Assembly (NCBI GenBank): GCA_026874595.1
Contig: CM049316.1
Location: 60,335,676-60,399,675, forward strand
DNA length: 64,000 nt
Direction: 5' to 3'
Source: Sipunculus nudus
Lineage: Eukaryota > Annelida > Sipuncula > Golfingiida > Sipunculidae
Shown: piece by piece, positions 11,796 to 23,996 of the stretch
Position numbering within the stretch: position 1 is the stretch's first letter
How the letters are laid out: the number at the start of each line of letters is the position of its first letter
Position numbers and translations under genes: made by a program
Notes under the pieces: generated by a model
What the model was told of the DNA's origin: nothing
Database searches by the model: none
What the model saw: only the letters and a program-made list of their open reading frames with translations

Positions 11796-13179
11796 GTGTC
11801 AACTTAGCCCGTGGTCCTCCGTTTTGTGTTCTAATGTTCTAACCAGCCTGCACGTGTTCTTTACATTGCCGTAAAACCTGGTTGTGTAATTAAACGTCCC
11901 AAATAGACTTTTTCCATCACACTAACGACATATGTTGGGGGAATTATACTAGAATTGTTTGGGTCCGTTATTTAAAAAAAAAAGACCTTTTGCTACATAT
12001 CGAAGATTGAAAGAAAAAGAAACCTGTCTTATCATTAGAGCTGCATGGGGGGTCCGGTATGTGTCTGTGGCATGTATTTACTTTAACAAAACCTACAATG
12101 CTGGCTCAAAGGACCCGAACTTGGCAGACGACCGTTGCGTGCAGGTCTTATGCTCGTGGAAACGCTCTATTGCCTGCACCTTATTTGACGTTGCTGTAAC
12201 ATGAAATATAGTTTTCCAAACTCCAAAATTGCTTGCATGAATTTTACTTAAAATAGCCAGTAAACCTATACTATCGCAAATAAACATCTTAACTTGACTG
12301 ACACCAAAGTATTGTTTCAATACATCCTAACGTGTATTCTAGCATGTGTATTGCTATCTAAAGTCTTAACTGTTCTGTATTTTTTAAACAAAATTTTCGC
12401 AAGACTAAAGGCCTTATAATAGTCGTTCACGGGTGTAGTTTTTCCACAAGGCCCTTTACATACTTCGTCATCATGGTATAAGTAATGAGAGTCAAACATA
12501 TATATGTCCCAGGCCTAACATAATTGTCACATATACTTTACAACGTTTAATATGCACATAACATAATTGTCATATATACTTTACAATGTTTTATATGTAT
12601 ACATATGTATATATATTGTTACGGAACAAAATAACAACAGATCACGTAGTCGTGACGAGCATAAACGTGGTTATGGAGATTAAAAAAAAACAAATTCTGT
12701 AACACTAGGCAGCTGAAATGTCTAGGGGAATGAATAAAGAAGTCAGTGGTTTTTTATTAACAAATAATTATAATTTATTCTTAAACCAACCCTAACATTA
12801 CAATACACTAAATCAATACAATTTCACAGTATAACAATAGTACAACAGCAAATTAATACAATTACACAGTATAATAAATAAAGTGTACAGGACCTGGATA
12901 CCACCATTGTCACAGCGACAACAGGTCCTTTAAAACGTATATAATCCAGATGAACAGTTCACATTAATCTTATCAGAGAATAATGGTCCAATTCAATCAC
13001 AAAATCAATTTGCTGTAATCCAAAAGTGAAGTTCTTGTAATAATCCCGAAGGCAACATGGAGACAGGCCGCACTAAATCTGCATAGAGTTCATAGAATCC
13101 CTGACACTACTGCAATTATCAGATAGGTCCAAAACTGACTCACTCTCATCCGTGTCTGCTGGAATATTTCTCTCTCCTC
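11796..13179. other. Unassigned DNA with a 42-bp tandem duplication
   Basis: At 12517-12600 a unit beginning TAACATAATTGTCA is repeated with a 42-bp offset. The rest has no family-like frame. The stretch 12619-13180 is AT-rich with TACAATTNCACAGTATAA repeated at about 12824 and 12862. It could be part of a long element such as a solo LTR, but I could not find paired TG...CA ends. Confidence 0.4.
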
Positions 13180-13184
13180 CTCCG

Positions 13185-13385
13185 CAGAAGCGGATCCAGG
13201 GGGGTCCTGGGGGTCTGGACCCCCCCCCTTTTCATCAGAAACAACGTTTTTTAAGGGCTTCAGACAAAATTTTGCCGCCTGGACCCCCCTTTTCAGACCT
13301 GAGGACCCTTTTTTTAGGGTTTTCATTTGTCCTCCTGGGTTGGACCCCCCCCCCCCCCTTTTCCTAAATCCTGGATCCGCCCCTG
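13185..13385. mobile_element. MITE family A, copy 3 (201 bp, opposite orientation)
   Basis: Begins CAGAAGCGGATCCAGG and ends CTGGATCCGCCCCTG, the reverse arrangement of copies 1 and 2. It is flanked by CTCCG at 13180-13184 and 13386-13390, a third perfect 5-bp target duplication. The interior is a mirror of copy 2 with poly-C and poly-T runs. Small plus- and minus-strand frames across it are artefacts. Confidence 0.92.
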
Positions 13386-13390
13386 CTCCG

Positions 13391-13685
13391 GCTCTAAAAC
13401 ACAGCCCCTATTTACAAGTTTTCATCCGAATATTCTAGAAACTTTTATTTCACGAACATTCCCAAAGAACCCAACAATACATAATACACACGCCAATAGA
13501 ATATTACAAGACACGCGCTCATAGAGCGCGACCAGTCATGAAAGTTCCAGATCAGCATGAGCGCTGTGTTTCTACACGTCAGACCCATCACGTGGGCCGG
13601 TTAGCCTGGGGCGTCTCCCATGGCAACGGACAATGCTAGCGCTACACAGACACATGCAAGACTGCTGCACTCAATGAAAGAGACA
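13391..13685. other. Unassigned DNA
   Basis: Moderately GC-rich stretch containing the palindromic word GCGCTCATAGAGCGC near 13514. No gene recognised. Confidence 0.4.
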
Positions 13686-13736
13686 TCTGTAATAATAATA
13701 ATAATAATAATATATATATATATATATATATATATG
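13686..13736. repeat. (AAT)n(AT)n microsatellite
   Basis: TAA/AAT units pass into AT units. Confidence 0.95.
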
Positions 13737-13815
13737 TATAATGTATCATAAACAGTTTTACTTCATGTACTACAGAACTGTTTCGTGAGTACAGTTAACT
13801 AGCCGGCTCACTCTT

Positions 13816-13818
13816 CAC

Positions 13819-13890
<72 letters not shown>
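13816..13890. repeat. (CT)n(AT)n compound microsatellite
   Basis: About 20 CT units, a short CAAT spacer, then about 16 AT units. Confidence 0.96.
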
Positions 13891-13893
<3 letters not shown>

Positions 13894-15360
13894 GGGGATA
13901 ATATATATCTGTGTATATATGTAATTTACAGTCGTGAAAATTTAATGAAAATTACTAAAATGTTTAAGATGTCACTGAGTGCGAACTCCGAGTCCAGTTA
14001 ACTGCCAGGTCGATCAAGTCAGTAGCCACTATACGTGCATTGACAGTGGTGACGTACCGGACTTTGGGAACCTGCCGCAGCACAGCACCCAGAATGATGT
14101 CACATGCTGGGGTGACAAAAGAAAGAACCTTAAAGTGGTCAGTCGGTTTGAGACACTTCACTCGCAGCTGATTCCAAGGAGATGAGCCCAGAATATAAAG
14201 GTGTCAGGAAGGTTTTAGGTAACCTGGGTCGTCTTAACTCAGCTACAGTTTCTTCATTATGGTTGGCATGGATAGCGCTACAGGGTGCTCCATTGAGTTT
14301 ACCCTATATACGGATCTGTTCTGGAGCTTGCATGCAATTGAGAAGGCGTCTTGGATCCCCCTGCGCTTTTCTTTGGTGTGGCATCTACATTATCTCCATA
14401 GACTTCTTTTCGCCTTACAGTATTTGGAAGCCAAACACCTTGAAACAAACTATTGCTGAAATTTGTCGCCGATTTTGAGCCGATGCGGGTCCCCGCTGGA
14501 TGGAGTCAACGTGATCGGTTCGAGACCCGACTCCACTTTTTCGTTCGTTCGCTCAGTTGATTTATTTTCACGGATAAGATGGTTATGGAAACTTTTTCCT
14601 TGTAATTCACCGTTCACTGTTAACCGGTCACATATCCTTATTTTCTCGGATTCCAAGACTCCCAAAGTCAATCTGCCCATATTTAACACGAAGGACTTCG
14701 ACCGGCCTTGTCTAATATGCATGGCTGTAAGCGTGGCCATGTAATCGCACCAATACCTCTAATATACTAGTATGTCTTCTAATCGACCAGGGAATCCTCA
14801 ACTGTTCGCCCATTTAGTCCATGATAATGGGATATTGTGTCGGCAGACTGTAGGATTAGCATCTCGGCAGAAATTATTGTGACTATTTAACAGAAAATAT
14901 TCCAACTGCCGGCATGGAATCTCCGTTTCAGACACCATGAATGTCGGCATAAGGATTCGGATTATTATGTATATTGCCCTCAAATCTGGCCATAATTAGG
15001 AATCTCTTGTAATATAATCCACGGCTGATAATGTCGAGTCGAGCAAAAATTCAATATGTGGACTGTGTCACCAGGGACAATGCATTTGCAAGAATCGGGC
15101 TAAAAAAAGTGGGGATTTTCGTTAATGAAATCACTAAATGGTTTCCAAATATGTCATGGCTGTGATATCGTCCTGCAAGAAATAATAAATAAGATATATC
15201 GCATCGGAGAGCAACAGGGAATATAGACTTTCTGCGTATCATTGGTATTGATTATCTGGGCCCTCTTATGTAGAGAATTAAGGGAAGGGTGACTGAAAGT
15301 TATACGGTTTACTGAATATTTTTCATATTATATTTTGGCCTAAATACTCCACGGGGGATT
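13891..15360. other. Unassigned DNA with overlapping short frames
   Basis: Frames of 60-98 codons are open on both strands between 13964 and 14744, but none shows a domain. At 14517-14527 GGTTCGAGACC is a perfect pol III B-box match; translated on the minus strand it gives the SGLEP text typical of tRNA-derived sequence. This suggests a decayed transposon or SINE rather than a gene. Confidence 0.4.
14501..14541 (+). other. tRNA T-arm-like hairpin with B box and T run
   Basis: TGGAGTC pairs with GACTCCA, enclosing a second stem TCGG/CCGA around a TTCGAGAC loop. The B box GGTTCGAGACC is intact and TTTTT follows at 14537. No full cloverleaf could be folded, so this is the 3' half of a tRNA-like sequence at best. 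Confidence 0.35.
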
Positions 15361-15381
15361 GGAGGGGGGGGGGGGGGGGGG
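15361..15381. repeat. Poly-G tract
   Basis: GG-A-(G)n run directly before a family B element; a matching poly-G occurs just inside it. Confidence 0.9.
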
Positions 15382-15436
15382 CAGTTGAGTCAATTTATTT
15401 TCAAGGGGGGGGGGGGGGTAACTAAGGTTGGAAAAC

Positions 15437-15487
<51 letters not shown>

Positions 15488-15811
15488 CTGTGTAACACAT
15501 TTCAAATATATTACAATTAAGATTAAGGTTTTTATAAAATTAGGTATTATGTTTCCTATTTAGGTTGATTCTAAACCAGGTTTATATACCTAATATTTAA
15601 AAGTGAGCTCAGAAAAGGAATACATTATATTTAAATATTTTTAATTTTCAATATATATTTTTCTCTGAATAGTAGGGGTTGGGGTGGGTGGGGTGTGGGA
15701 TGTGGTGGGAGGGGGGAAGGGTGGGATGATTACATTGATCACCCCCCCCCCCTTTACTAAAACGTAGGGACGGGGATATATACCCCATATCCCCCTGTAT
15801 TGACGCCCCTT
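15382..15811. mobile_element. MITE family B, copy 2
   Basis: Starts CAGTTGAGTCAATTTATTTT, then poly-G, then a (TA)n tract at 15441-15481, then the family interior (AAATTAGGTATTATGTTTCC, GATTACATTGATCACC) and the end GTATTGACGCCCCTT. The two ends are inverted partners. No target duplication is recognisable because the left flank is poly-G. Confidence 0.82.
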
Positions 15812-18800
15812 TCTTTTGCCCTGAATTCGCGCTAGTTCCCCAATACGGCTGATTTTTTTCAAACTAATCTTGGAATAGAATAATAAAGTCAATGGTGAAT
15901 ATTAGCGCTAATATTTAGTTTTAGCCTTAGTAAATATGTTTCGAGGTCCTGATGTATTAAGCCTTTTTTTTGCTTCAGATTTGTTCATTATCGCTAAATA
16001 TGTGTCTATGCAGTTGCATCTATGGGCAGTTTGTCCCCTTTTTTTGACAGTTTGAAACATATAATAAGTCACAAAAAACCACTCAGAATCAAAGTTCAAG
16101 GTCATATACATCCCCAAGAAGTTTACAAACGTGCATCGCTGGAGCTATCGGGAATGGAGTTGTCTACGAGCGAGGGAGGGGGTCGATCTTCCAGATAGTT
16201 TTTTAGGGATATAGAAAATGAAAGTGTTGATTTAATATAGATGTCTTATAACAACATATCCTGAATACTAGGTTGGCACAAGAATGATGAACCAGTAATA
16301 GCTTTCAATAGCTTTCAGTATTAGAAACAAGCTGACAAGCTGATGACTTCAGTCAACTGAAGGTGATGCGCGACCGACCATTGTGACCTCTTTGTTGTCT
16401 TACAAACCCACATGCAGCCATAGGCATGGAAAGAGTACCGTGGAGGAATGTACCGACCAGCAGTGCCGGGAAAACGCCATCCACGGTCCATCAGCATAAA
16501 TATATTATAAAACGCAAAAGAGTCGCAAATTATATACGTTTTACATGATATAACACTACTTTACACAAAAATCGGCGGAATATGTGTTTATCTTCGTTAG
16601 GCCAAAGGGCATTTTTAGGAATATTCCTAAAATAATTATCGCGAAAATACATGCGGCCAAGGGTTCTGGGACTGACTCTAGAATTTGAATCGCCTTGAGG
16701 AGTAGTATTTTGATTCATTGGTGTCAGAGAGTGGTCTTTTTTAGGATAAGATATAGTTTCATGGTAATGTATGCTATAAAATGTCAACGCTTACACGAAA
16801 TGCTGGCACCTCCTACTGATGACAATGCAAAATAAAAATTTCTGTTGGAATAATAGTGCCATGAGGCTATATATTTTGCCGTTTGTGGGGTCTGTTTTCA
16901 TGAACAATTAACGTCATCGTTTAAAGTGCTTCATTTTAGAGAAGTAACTGAAACTAGGATGAACAATAGTTGTAGCAATTCTCAGCGGAACAGCTTGTTT
17001 TACCAGTTTTATAACCAGTAACACATTAAATTTTTGACTTTTGAAATTTTCAAAAAGAATATCAAGTGCAAGAACATACCAACGGTGATATTGCCAACTG
17101 TCAGTTTTGACAGTTGCAAAAAGATGACAAAAGTTTCGAAAACAGAGCATAAAAAATCACCATATGATTGAAAGTGACATTGATGGTGTTACTCTAAGGA
17201 AACAATAAGTAAATACTCATATTTCTGAGTGCGATATATTTTATTTCTTTTTGTTTGGGCATTTTAAAAGCCGTTACATATTGTTGACACCAGAAGCCAT
17301 TCATGTGTGGACTGGTTCTCTGTCTTACAGTGGCCAGCGCCATCTATGGGGTTTAAGTAAACTAATAATCTCAAAAATTTTCAAATTTTTTCATATTTTT
17401 TTATTTCAACCCATTGATATATACATTTTTGTCTTTAAATAAGAATGATATTTAATTCTGCATGTTTATTTAAAATATTCCCGGTCAAATTTCTAAAATA
17501 TGTAATTTTTAAGATCTTATATCATATAAAACCACAGCATAAGTGTCCATTTTCCACTTCATGAACTGCAAAAATAAGCACAGTGACCCCCAAATTTTAT
17601 TTTATAATTTAACAAAGTATGCCAAGTAGATAGCATGTACCAAATATCTAAAATAATTCCATTGGTAGAAAAAAGTGTCAAGTTTCCCCTTAGTACCATT
17701 ATAGACGCTCAAATTACTGGAATAAGTTCTAGACCATCACGGTTTTGTGTATTTAAACTAATGGCAAACTAGAAGGCTTTTAAATGATATTTCTACCATT
17801 GTTATCTATCTTCATTAACATTAGATATATACCACCTATATGCAGGTCATGGTATAGTTGTAAAAAGCTTGAACAACAGATTTATGTGTCATTTATAACA
17901 ATTTACCCATATACAGTGCATGGGTATCTGTTAAGGCACTGACGTAATTATATATGCCCTCCATCAAGACTCCATCATGCCTATTACTACATTTGTCTGT
18001 TGGTGTGTCGGAAGTAAAATTGAACTTTGCCAACTTTGCTTGACGGTAATTTTGGGTTTATAAGCGACTTCTTCCCATTGCAACACACCATAAACAGGCA
18101 CCGGAAATATGCACGGAAAATTTTTAAAATGTTGTTTGACTCTGTTGAAAGCTATAGTTTATATGGAAGTTCTTGTGTTAGCGTAAAATACGGGTGGTCA
18201 TAGTACACCAGCATGTCACGTTATATATCATATTATATATCCAATGTTAGGCCACCTGTTGACAAATAGCATTCCTTCCCACACTTACCATATATTTGGC
18301 GTGCGTTCACGCACTTAACTTAAGTGCATCTGTCAGGACCTCTATTTTGTAGTGGACAGTGCTGCGGTCACATAACTTAAAATGAACTGCGCATGTTGAG
18401 GGTCGCGACCCCTTGTTGAAATCTACAAAGTGCCATCAGAGCAGAGCAGACGACAACATGCATGTCACGTGATGAAATCCACGCAAGTAGCTCTCCGGAG
18501 ACCAACTTTCTGTAAACATCGGTAGCATTTGATATTTTCTAAAAAAAAAAAAAAAAATCAATATATGTTTAAGGTTTGGACCTTTTTTTGATAATTATGC
18601 AATAAAACTTTGCATTTTACCGTGTAAAATGACTGAACCTTCAACGGTAGCTATAAAATACTAGACCCGCATTGTCATGGGTCTTTTTTTCTCCTGGAAA
18701 TTTGTCAAAAGGCATAAATACATCTAAGGGCCAGGTTCTGGCACATGCAGTCACCTGCCGCAAAGTTCAGTTGATTCCATGACATGTACTGAAAGATGGT

Positions 18801-19852
18801 AAAGCTGTGGAAGGAATCAACATTGACACAGCAACATCCTCCTTAAAGGGACCTATTCACATACCAGGTGTGTGTTAGGTATACAGAAAATGTCGTGTTT
18901 TCTCCTTATTATATCATGGTATATCTAATAATGTTTCATTCTAAACCCGTTTGCTTACTCCTGTACACAAGCGGAGATACACTAACACCGGGCGTAATCA
19001 ATGGTGCAAAACATACACATTGTGCGCGCGCCACCTGATGGCCCGACCGTGCAACTTCACACATAAAGATTTTTTCTTCTTTCAGATTTCATCTCATTGT
19101 TTGGTAGTTGTGATCGCACCTCTGGTAACACAGTCTTGTTATAAAAAACAGACACATGTTGATTGTTTACTAACAAACAAAACCATACCAACGTACACAC
19201 AACAGGTGAATTAGAGATGGTGAGTCCTTGTGCCAGGATGGTATTGCTGGGAAACTCTTGTATTCAGGCAAAATTAGCTAATAAAACATATTTTTTTGCA
19301 AATATTTATGTACATTTAATTCTTACAAGAGTAGGTTTTTTTCAGCTTTAGATGAAGTCTTACACATAAAACTTTGTTTCTCAAACTATCGAACTCAGAG
19401 AACACAACCTGGATAAACTGACGGTCGGACGTACATTTTTTTGTGCAAGGCACCACAAACAGCAAGAATATAAGACGTTTATTATCATCGAACTAGTCAC
19501 TGGACATGAAAGAACAAATGTCACAGAAGTAACGACCGAACTGCCGCCAGGGAAAAGTCTGTATTACAGGTCTTGTGTGGCAGGGCAGTCACAATTTACA
19601 TATAATAACGCTGAAATCAGCGCGGGGTCCCCTGCATGTATAGTTAGAGGGGTGTCTGTCAGTAGGACTTAATAAGCCCCTTGTCGGGGGCCTTTCTTAG
19701 TGTCGTCTGCAGAATCAGTGAGTACAGACTGACAACCATCATTTTCGTGTGATTAAAATCACTGACCACATATTAAAAGCCAGTGACTATAATTCTTCTT
19801 CTAATTACGTCACTTTCTCTTTGTTTCTGCCTCTCCTTGCATAGTGCGCAGT
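15812..19852. other. Unassigned DNA, 4 kb
   Basis: The longest stretch without an assigned element in the first third of the window. Frames of 60-90 codons occur on both strands without domains. There is a poly-A run at 18541-18558. The stretch from 17450 to 18250 is very AT-rich. No splice-consistent set of exons could be picked out by eye. Confidence 0.4.
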
Positions 19853-19860
19853 GTGATGGT

Positions 19861-19911
19861 CAGTGGCGTCAATTTATCTTCAAAGGGGGGGGGGATTACT
19901 GGCACACACGC

Positions 19912-19990
<79 letters not shown>

Positions 19991-20280
19991 TAGCGTATGT
20001 AAGACACTTTTCTAATATATTACAATTAATTATACTGTTTTAGAAAATCAGGTATTATATATCCAGTATAGGTTAATTCTAAACCATGTTTAGATATAAA
20101 ATATTTCACAGTAATCTCATCAACGGAACCAAAGTCTATTATTATAATTATTCATATATTTAATTTTCAATACATAAATATTATTATCTGAATAGCAGGG
20201 GAGATGATAACATAGACCATCTCCCCTTGCTAAAAAGTTGTGGGATATATACCCCCTATCACACTTCATTGACGCCCCTT
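19861..20280. mobile_element. MITE family B, copy 3 (420 bp, intact)
   Basis: Best copy of the family. It starts CAGTGGCGTCAATTTATC, has poly-G, two TA blocks (about 19918-19946 and 19952-19984), the AT-rich family interior, and ends TTCATTGACGCCCCTT. It is flanked by GTGATGGT at 19853-19860 and 20281-20288, a perfect 8-bp target duplication as expected for hAT elements. No transposase is encoded, so it would depend on an element elsewhere. Confidence 0.92.
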
Positions 20281-20520
20281 GTGATGGTTTAGACTCTTGA
20301 CATGTTAGCTTGTGTCCATTTCTGGCCGTTTCATCGCTTTACACTCACTGGCTATTGCAAGACTTGACCACAAGGTCGCTGTTAAATGGCAATTTGTCAT
20401 GGATGACAGGCAGCGGCTAGCGTCTGTTATGGTCATGTCCTCGCCAGGAACAAGACCGACAGAAAAGTAACAGAGAAGAGTGAGTTAACAGTACGTTACA
20501 GAAGCGCGCAGCATTGCATG

Positions 20521-20972
20521 ATACAGGTCTCGAGTCCGGGCTCGATACCATTTTTTAAGAGCTTGGACTTGGACTCGAGGGTCATGTACTAAGATTTGTG
20601 CTCGGACTCGGAGGTAAGTACTCAAAAATCAGGCCAAGTCCAGCTCTAGTCCAAAAACACACCGTCACATATTATAAAGACAAATACAAGTGCAAACTAC
20701 TGGTAGGATATTACAAAAAATAACACCATTTATATACAAAAGTTAAGCTCATCATCGGGAACTAAATGTATTTAATCATTATGGTAAAAGCAGGTGTAAA
20801 CTAACATGAAAATGTACACGATGAACTGAAATTTCCATTTAACTTTTCTTCGGATATTTGTATTGGACTCGGGTTCCAAATGACTCAGACTCGAGGAAGG
20901 TGGACTTGGACTCGAGTGGACTGAACTCGGACCTGCACTTGGACTCGGATGATGTGAACTCGACCACATCAC
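20521..20972. mobile_element. MITE family C candidate (ACTCGG-rich)
   Basis: Both margins are dense in GACTCGAG, GGACTCGG and CCAAGTCC words in inverted arrangement: the left has GGTCTCGAGTCCGGGCTCGA, the right has GGACTCGGATGATGTGAACT. TGCATG lies directly outside each end (20515-20520 and 20973-20978) and may be a target duplication. The 164-codon minus-strand frame at 20772-21266 overlaps this element; its Ser/Pro-rich middle comes from the repeated words, so I do not call it a gene. Confidence 0.6.
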
Positions 20973-20978
20973 TGCATG

Positions 20979-21611
20979 GCGGTCATCCGTAGTCTCTAAC
21001 CAGCAGGCCTGCGTTACGCCTGCGTTACGCCTGTGTTTCGCATACTCTCCTTGAGGGTCTGCTCTTGTACCTATGTCACGTATAGTATATGCCTCCTTTG
21101 ATACAACCGCTATCCTCTTATTGGGGGTACTTTGAATCGAAAAATTTCCAGCAAATGAAAAAGGAAGTGAAAAAGCATGCAGCAAAAGCAAGTTTGTCAA
21201 AGAAATATGCTCATTTCTCTGATTTAGTAGAGGAATCTGGTCTACAATAATTGACTCTCTATTCACTCACATTCTGGGAGTTATCTTCTGACTAAATAAT
21301 TGAAGTTCCATCGAAGGTCATGCGTGACGTTTTTCATGTAAAAGTGCACATTCTCTGGAAATATCTCCTCCCTCACAATCCATAGGGAGTTCTGTCCAGA
21401 CGCCATTCGTCTTAATAGGCGGTAACATACATCCAAGGCATATGTCGTCCATGCAGTCTAAATATCCCAACACCGCAATAACGTTTGTTATTCTGGCATA
21501 AAATGTTCCAACGTGAAAATACGAATGTTATATCATATTGCTGTCTTTGTCCTTATATAAGACATTGTCGTGAGGATATAATTTTATAGGTGTGACTCTT
21601 ATATATCGGTG
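20979..21611. other. Unassigned DNA
   Basis: Contains GCCTGCGTTAC twice in tandem near 21008. No domain in any frame. Confidence 0.4.
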
Positions 21612-21613
21612 TA

Positions 21614-21954
21614 AGGCCAAAAAAAAAAAAGGTTTGGTTCTGAGGCACTTTTTTCAGAAATTAATGCGGGCGAGCGGTTTTTTTATTTTTAATTTTTTTT
21701 GTTTCGATTAAAATGTCAAATGATAAAAGAAAAGCGTGATTCTAACAGATTTATTATGCTAAACAAGTAAAACACTACATAACAAAGGAAATTTAATCAA
21801 AATTGTATGATTCTGTCTGCTTGAAAGAAATGTCCGAGTGGCTAGAGCTCAAATATGGTAAGTTTCTGTTGAAAATCAAAATGAAAATTTTGATGCGGGG
21901 GTTTAAAATTGACGCGGGTGGTGCCTGAGAACCATACCTTTTATTTTTTGGGCC
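21614..21954. mobile_element. MITE family D, copy 1
   Basis: TA followed by AGGCCAAAAAA opens the element; TTTTTTGGGCC followed by TA closes it. Inside each end TGGTTCTGAGGCAC is mirrored by GTGCCTGAGAACCA. A TA duplication and roughly 40-bp inverted ends fit a Tc1/mariner-type MITE. A second copy sits at 24525-24815 with matching interior (CACTACATAACAAAGGAAAT, ATTGACGCGGG). Confidence 0.8.
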
Positions 21955-21959
21955 TAATG

Positions 21960-21963
<4 letters not shown>

Positions 21964-22046
<83 letters not shown>
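21964..22046. repeat. (GA)n(CAGA)n microsatellite
   Basis: About 22 GA units followed by about 9 CAGA units, immediately downstream of the family D element. Confidence 0.97.
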
Positions 22047-22344
22047 GGGTGAATGGTGAATGACGTATATATGTATTATTTCACGCTGTTATTTAACTTT
22101 GACTGAATACAAAAGTTTCCCTGCAAAATCATCCCGGCACAAATACTTTCTCCAACTCACCTGTTTTATACGTTTATATGGTTCTCCGCGGGTTTTATAG
22201 TTTCTGTGAGTCTGTTTTCCAAACAAGACTGCGTTACCAGTAGTCCGATCGACAGTGGAATATTCATGACCAAACATTTTGGAGCAAAATGTTATATGTT
22301 TGCACAAAACCATACAAATGCAGGGAAAAACATGCTATATTCAT

Positions 22345-22536
22345 AATTTTAGGGGAAACTCGAAATGATGACCACCAATGGACCCGCGATAAGGTGGTCG
22401 CATTTTCGAGGTGTTCATCTAAGCGAGGTCTGATATAAAAAGCAAAAAATAGCATTTGGACCGTGAAAAAGTGGTTGTTAATTTGGCGTGGTCGCTAGAA
22501 CGAGTCGATCGTAAGGAGAGGTTTTACTATACATCC
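22345..22536. mobile_element. Possible mariner/ISL2EU-type terminus
   Basis: On the minus strand the stretch opens TAGTAAAACCTCTCC and carries repeated GACCAC, TCGCTAG and TTATCGCGG words, the style of subterminal repeats in TA-targeting DNA transposons. Only one terminus was found. Confidence 0.35.
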
Positions 22537-22597
22537 AAAGCATCTTGACGATACGATCTACAACTTTCTTAACATGTACGTTGAGCTTAAAATAAAA

Positions 22598-22815
22598 CAG
22601 GGGCGGGTTTAGAGGGAAAACAAGGAGCACCCCCTTTTTTTACCTATATAACATATCTAAAATATGTAAACAGTCACTTAATACCTACAAACAGCGCCTG
22701 ACAGTTTTCTTTTATATAAACTTCCGTATGTTCGAGTTATGTATGACGTCTACTGGGACTACTCTATGTGCCGGGGTGTTGAGCCCCCTTTTCTAAGATT
22801 CAGTATCCGCCTCTG
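22598..22815. mobile_element. MITE family A, copy 4 (diverged, 218 bp)
   Basis: Begins CAGGGGCGGGTTTAGAGGG and ends GTATCCGCCTCTG. CCCCTTTTCTAAGATTCAG near the right end matches the inverted form of the GGATTTAGGAAAAGG text in the better copies. The flanks TAAAA and AACAA do not agree, so the target duplication has decayed. Older than copies 1 to 3. Confidence 0.72.
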
Positions 22816-23099
22816 AACAAGGGGTTCCTGTATCCCCTTACCGCTCAACGGAATAGCAGCTGGACACAAGTCTACACATATGTCACGGGGTCTGCGTGCC
22901 CGGTCAGTGAAGTGAAGTTTCACTTGCCCGGTGACGGATGAGGAAATTAAAAAGACAGATGGACCAGGAGCCACGACACACAATTAGCGGGACTCCCGCG
23001 TCCGGCTCATTTGTATGCCGGTGTTGTTTACTTTAACGTTCAGCCATTAATCAAGGCCGAGCTGAGGTGGCTAATCCTGCACCAGTACAAGTATTCGGC

Positions 23100-23228
23100 G
23101 TCATCTTTTTTTTCTTCTTTCTCTTCTTTTTTTTCTCTCCTTTTTTCTGTCTCTGTTGATCTCATTGTGTCATTTTGTGTTTCTTCTTTCCTTTCTTTTT
23201 TTCATATTTTCTTCTTTGCTTCATCGCG

Positions 23229-23283
<55 letters not shown>

Positions 23284-23329
23284 GTTTTGCCTGTCTATGT
23301 CTTTGTCCCTCTTTCATGTTCTGTTTGTC

Positions 23330-23361
<32 letters not shown>

Positions 23362-23380
23362 CTCTCCTCTGCTATGACTT
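23100..23380. repeat. Pyrimidine-rich tract with (TC)n core
   Basis: A TTTCT-rich leader, about 26 TC units at 23229-23281, then CTGTCTGTCTGTCTCTCTC. Its three reading frames give long Ser/Leu-rich artefact proteins. Confidence 0.95.
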
Positions 23381-23996
23381 TATCTTCTATGTAATGTATG
23401 CTTGTGGAACTAGCTTAAACAGAAAAAAAAAAACGAAAATGATACCGTTTGAACTCTCGAAACCTTACCCCATCAAATGTTGGGTAGTAAATTAAGACAG
23501 AATTTTTTTTTAGCAAAGACTTCCGTTATCCGGCCACAATTTTCAAAATGCTTCAGCTATCTTATTTCTTTAAAGGTTTTGATTCTGTGAAAGGTTTTAG
23601 TGTAGCATTCGAATTAAATCAGAAATTAAAATGGCGTCTTCGCAGATCTGACTGTCTCAAAAGTTTACGATTTCACATATGTTCCACATAATTTACATAA
23701 ATCTGCCACCAAATATCTCAGGAATCACTACAGCTATCAGCACTAAAATTTGCAGACGTATTTGATCATGAGTTTGGTATGAGATTGGATGAGGTGACCA
23801 GATGCAAATGCTGATCACATTTACTTGGTAAAAATTATAAAATATTATATCGCAGGGATGCTGGATAAGCGCAGTTTCATTGTTGTTCTGTTTTTTTTTA
23901 TTTTTGTACCTATGGACAGTTTAACTGGAAATTTGATGTAATTGGACTTTCGGTTAGAAGCAGTGCTCAGTAAAAGGATTCAGGTTTCAAGGAACA

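Noticed and set aside
12619-13680. Possible solo LTR
   Set aside because: Starts TGTTACGG, but I found no matching CA end, polypurine tract or target duplication; a family A MITE interrupts the stretch.
14182-14744. Possible exons from overlapping plus and minus frames
   Set aside because: No domain, both strands equally open, and a tRNA-like B box lies in the middle.
20772-21266. 164-codon minus-strand frame, the longest non-LINE frame below 200 codons
   Set aside because: Overlaps the ACTCGG-word element; Ser/Pro-rich part is repeated-word translation; no domain.
23011-23495. Three overlapping Ser/Leu-rich frames
   Set aside because: Translated (TC)n and TTTCT tract.
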